From contig NZ_CP115668.1 of assembly GCF_028021195.1 (NCBI RefSeq), forward strand, positions 2,108,001 through 2,172,000: a stretch of DNA of 64,000 nt. Reading direction: 5' to 3'. The DNA comes from Cutibacterium equinum. GTDB taxonomy: Bacteria > Actinomycetota > Actinomycetes > Propionibacteriales > Propionibacteriaceae. The notes under the pieces were generated by a model. That model did not search any database. It was not told the DNA's origin and worked only from the letters and a program-made list of their open reading frames with translations. The position numbers were made by a program, and so were the translations under genes. How positions within the stretch are numbered: the first letter of the stretch is position 1; each line of letters opens with the position of its first letter. Positions 63,862 to 64,000 of this stretch are shown piece after piece.

Positions 63862-64000
63862 CTACCGAAGAAAAGGGACATGACTGATCTTAATCTCCTC
63901 AGGAATGATCTTACGCGCCGCCCGAGCAGCCTCTTCTTCGGCAAATATCCAATGGATGGGCGTTGACCCCGCCGCCTCTAGCTGACGGCGGGCCGTTTTC
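63862..64000 (-). CDS. C terminus of REase-5-like polymorphic toxin (continues past the window)
   Basis: Partial: 46 residues, KTARRQLEAAGSTPIHWIFA, EEEAARAARKIIPEEIKISH and VPFLR* (stop 63862-63864). The frame is open to the window edge. Text from LEAAGSTPIHWIFAEEEAAR onward is almost the same as in the orphan tip at 56672-56986. Probably the end of a complete secreted toxin gene to the right. Confidence 0.65.
   Translation of the reverse strand, partial: KTARRQLEAAGSTPIHWIFAEEEAARAARKIIPEEIKISHVPFLR

Overview
The window is high-GC DNA from an actinobacterium, most likely a Propionibacteriaceae member close to Cutibacterium. The indications are the codon usage and several typical genes: polyphosphate glucokinase, a MarP-type periplasmic protease, an MprAB-like two-component pair, a class I ribonucleotide reductase behind a cobalamin riboswitch, and a HemG/radical-SAM pair. 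The species cannot be fixed from sequence alone.

Layout. 1-1.1 kb: a broken type I restriction methylase gene (hsdM). 1.5-2 kb: a cupin. 2.2-9.35 kb: a six-gene minus-strand operon (EcfT, dual EcfA, MptD-like S component, two half-size ABC transporters of the IrtAB/YbtPQ type, TetR regulator). A DtxR/IdeR-like iron box sits at its 5' end, so I infer iron-regulated siderophore or metal uptake. 9.4-10.8 kb: a protein of eleven nearly identical 42-residue TPR repeats. 10.8-18.2 kb: EcsC and ThrE genes among insertion-sequence debris, including an intact IS1634-family element next to an IS481 remnant and a truncated MFS gene, followed by a GNAT enzyme and a decayed membrane-protein gene.

18.2-51 kb is mostly ordinary chromosome: a 2-oxoacid dehydrogenase operon, HemG plus a His-rich radical SAM protein, a secreted 5'-nucleotidase, a heterodimeric ABC exporter, low-molecular-weight phosphatase, an S51-like peptidase with a response regulator and kinase, an M23 peptidase, idi, MarP, YciI, an old-yellow-enzyme, a DUF1707 protein, riboswitch-nrdA, two bacterial-PH proteins, ppgK, RDD and VanZ proteins, a zinc-free L36 paralogue with a possible Zur site, and arcB-arcC without arcA.

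51-64 kb is an accessory region with every intact gene on the minus strand. It begins with fragments of argS, of transposases and possibly of a phage gene. The rest is an array of polymorphic-toxin tips and immunity genes that continues past the right edge, where the C terminus of a REase-5-like toxin enters. The array holds five copies of one immunity gene (called Imm52-like here), four of them in a tandem 840-bp amplification. It also holds an orphan REase-5-like tip, a Hint plus PD-(D/E)XK tip with a frameshift in a G6 run, a SUKH immunity gene, a duplicated unknown immunity gene, and several decayed tips. Many tip/immunity junctions overlap by a few bases (TGATG or GTGA). This looks like a toxin-diversification locus that keeps spent immunity genes. 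No tRNA, rRNA or CRISPR array was found.
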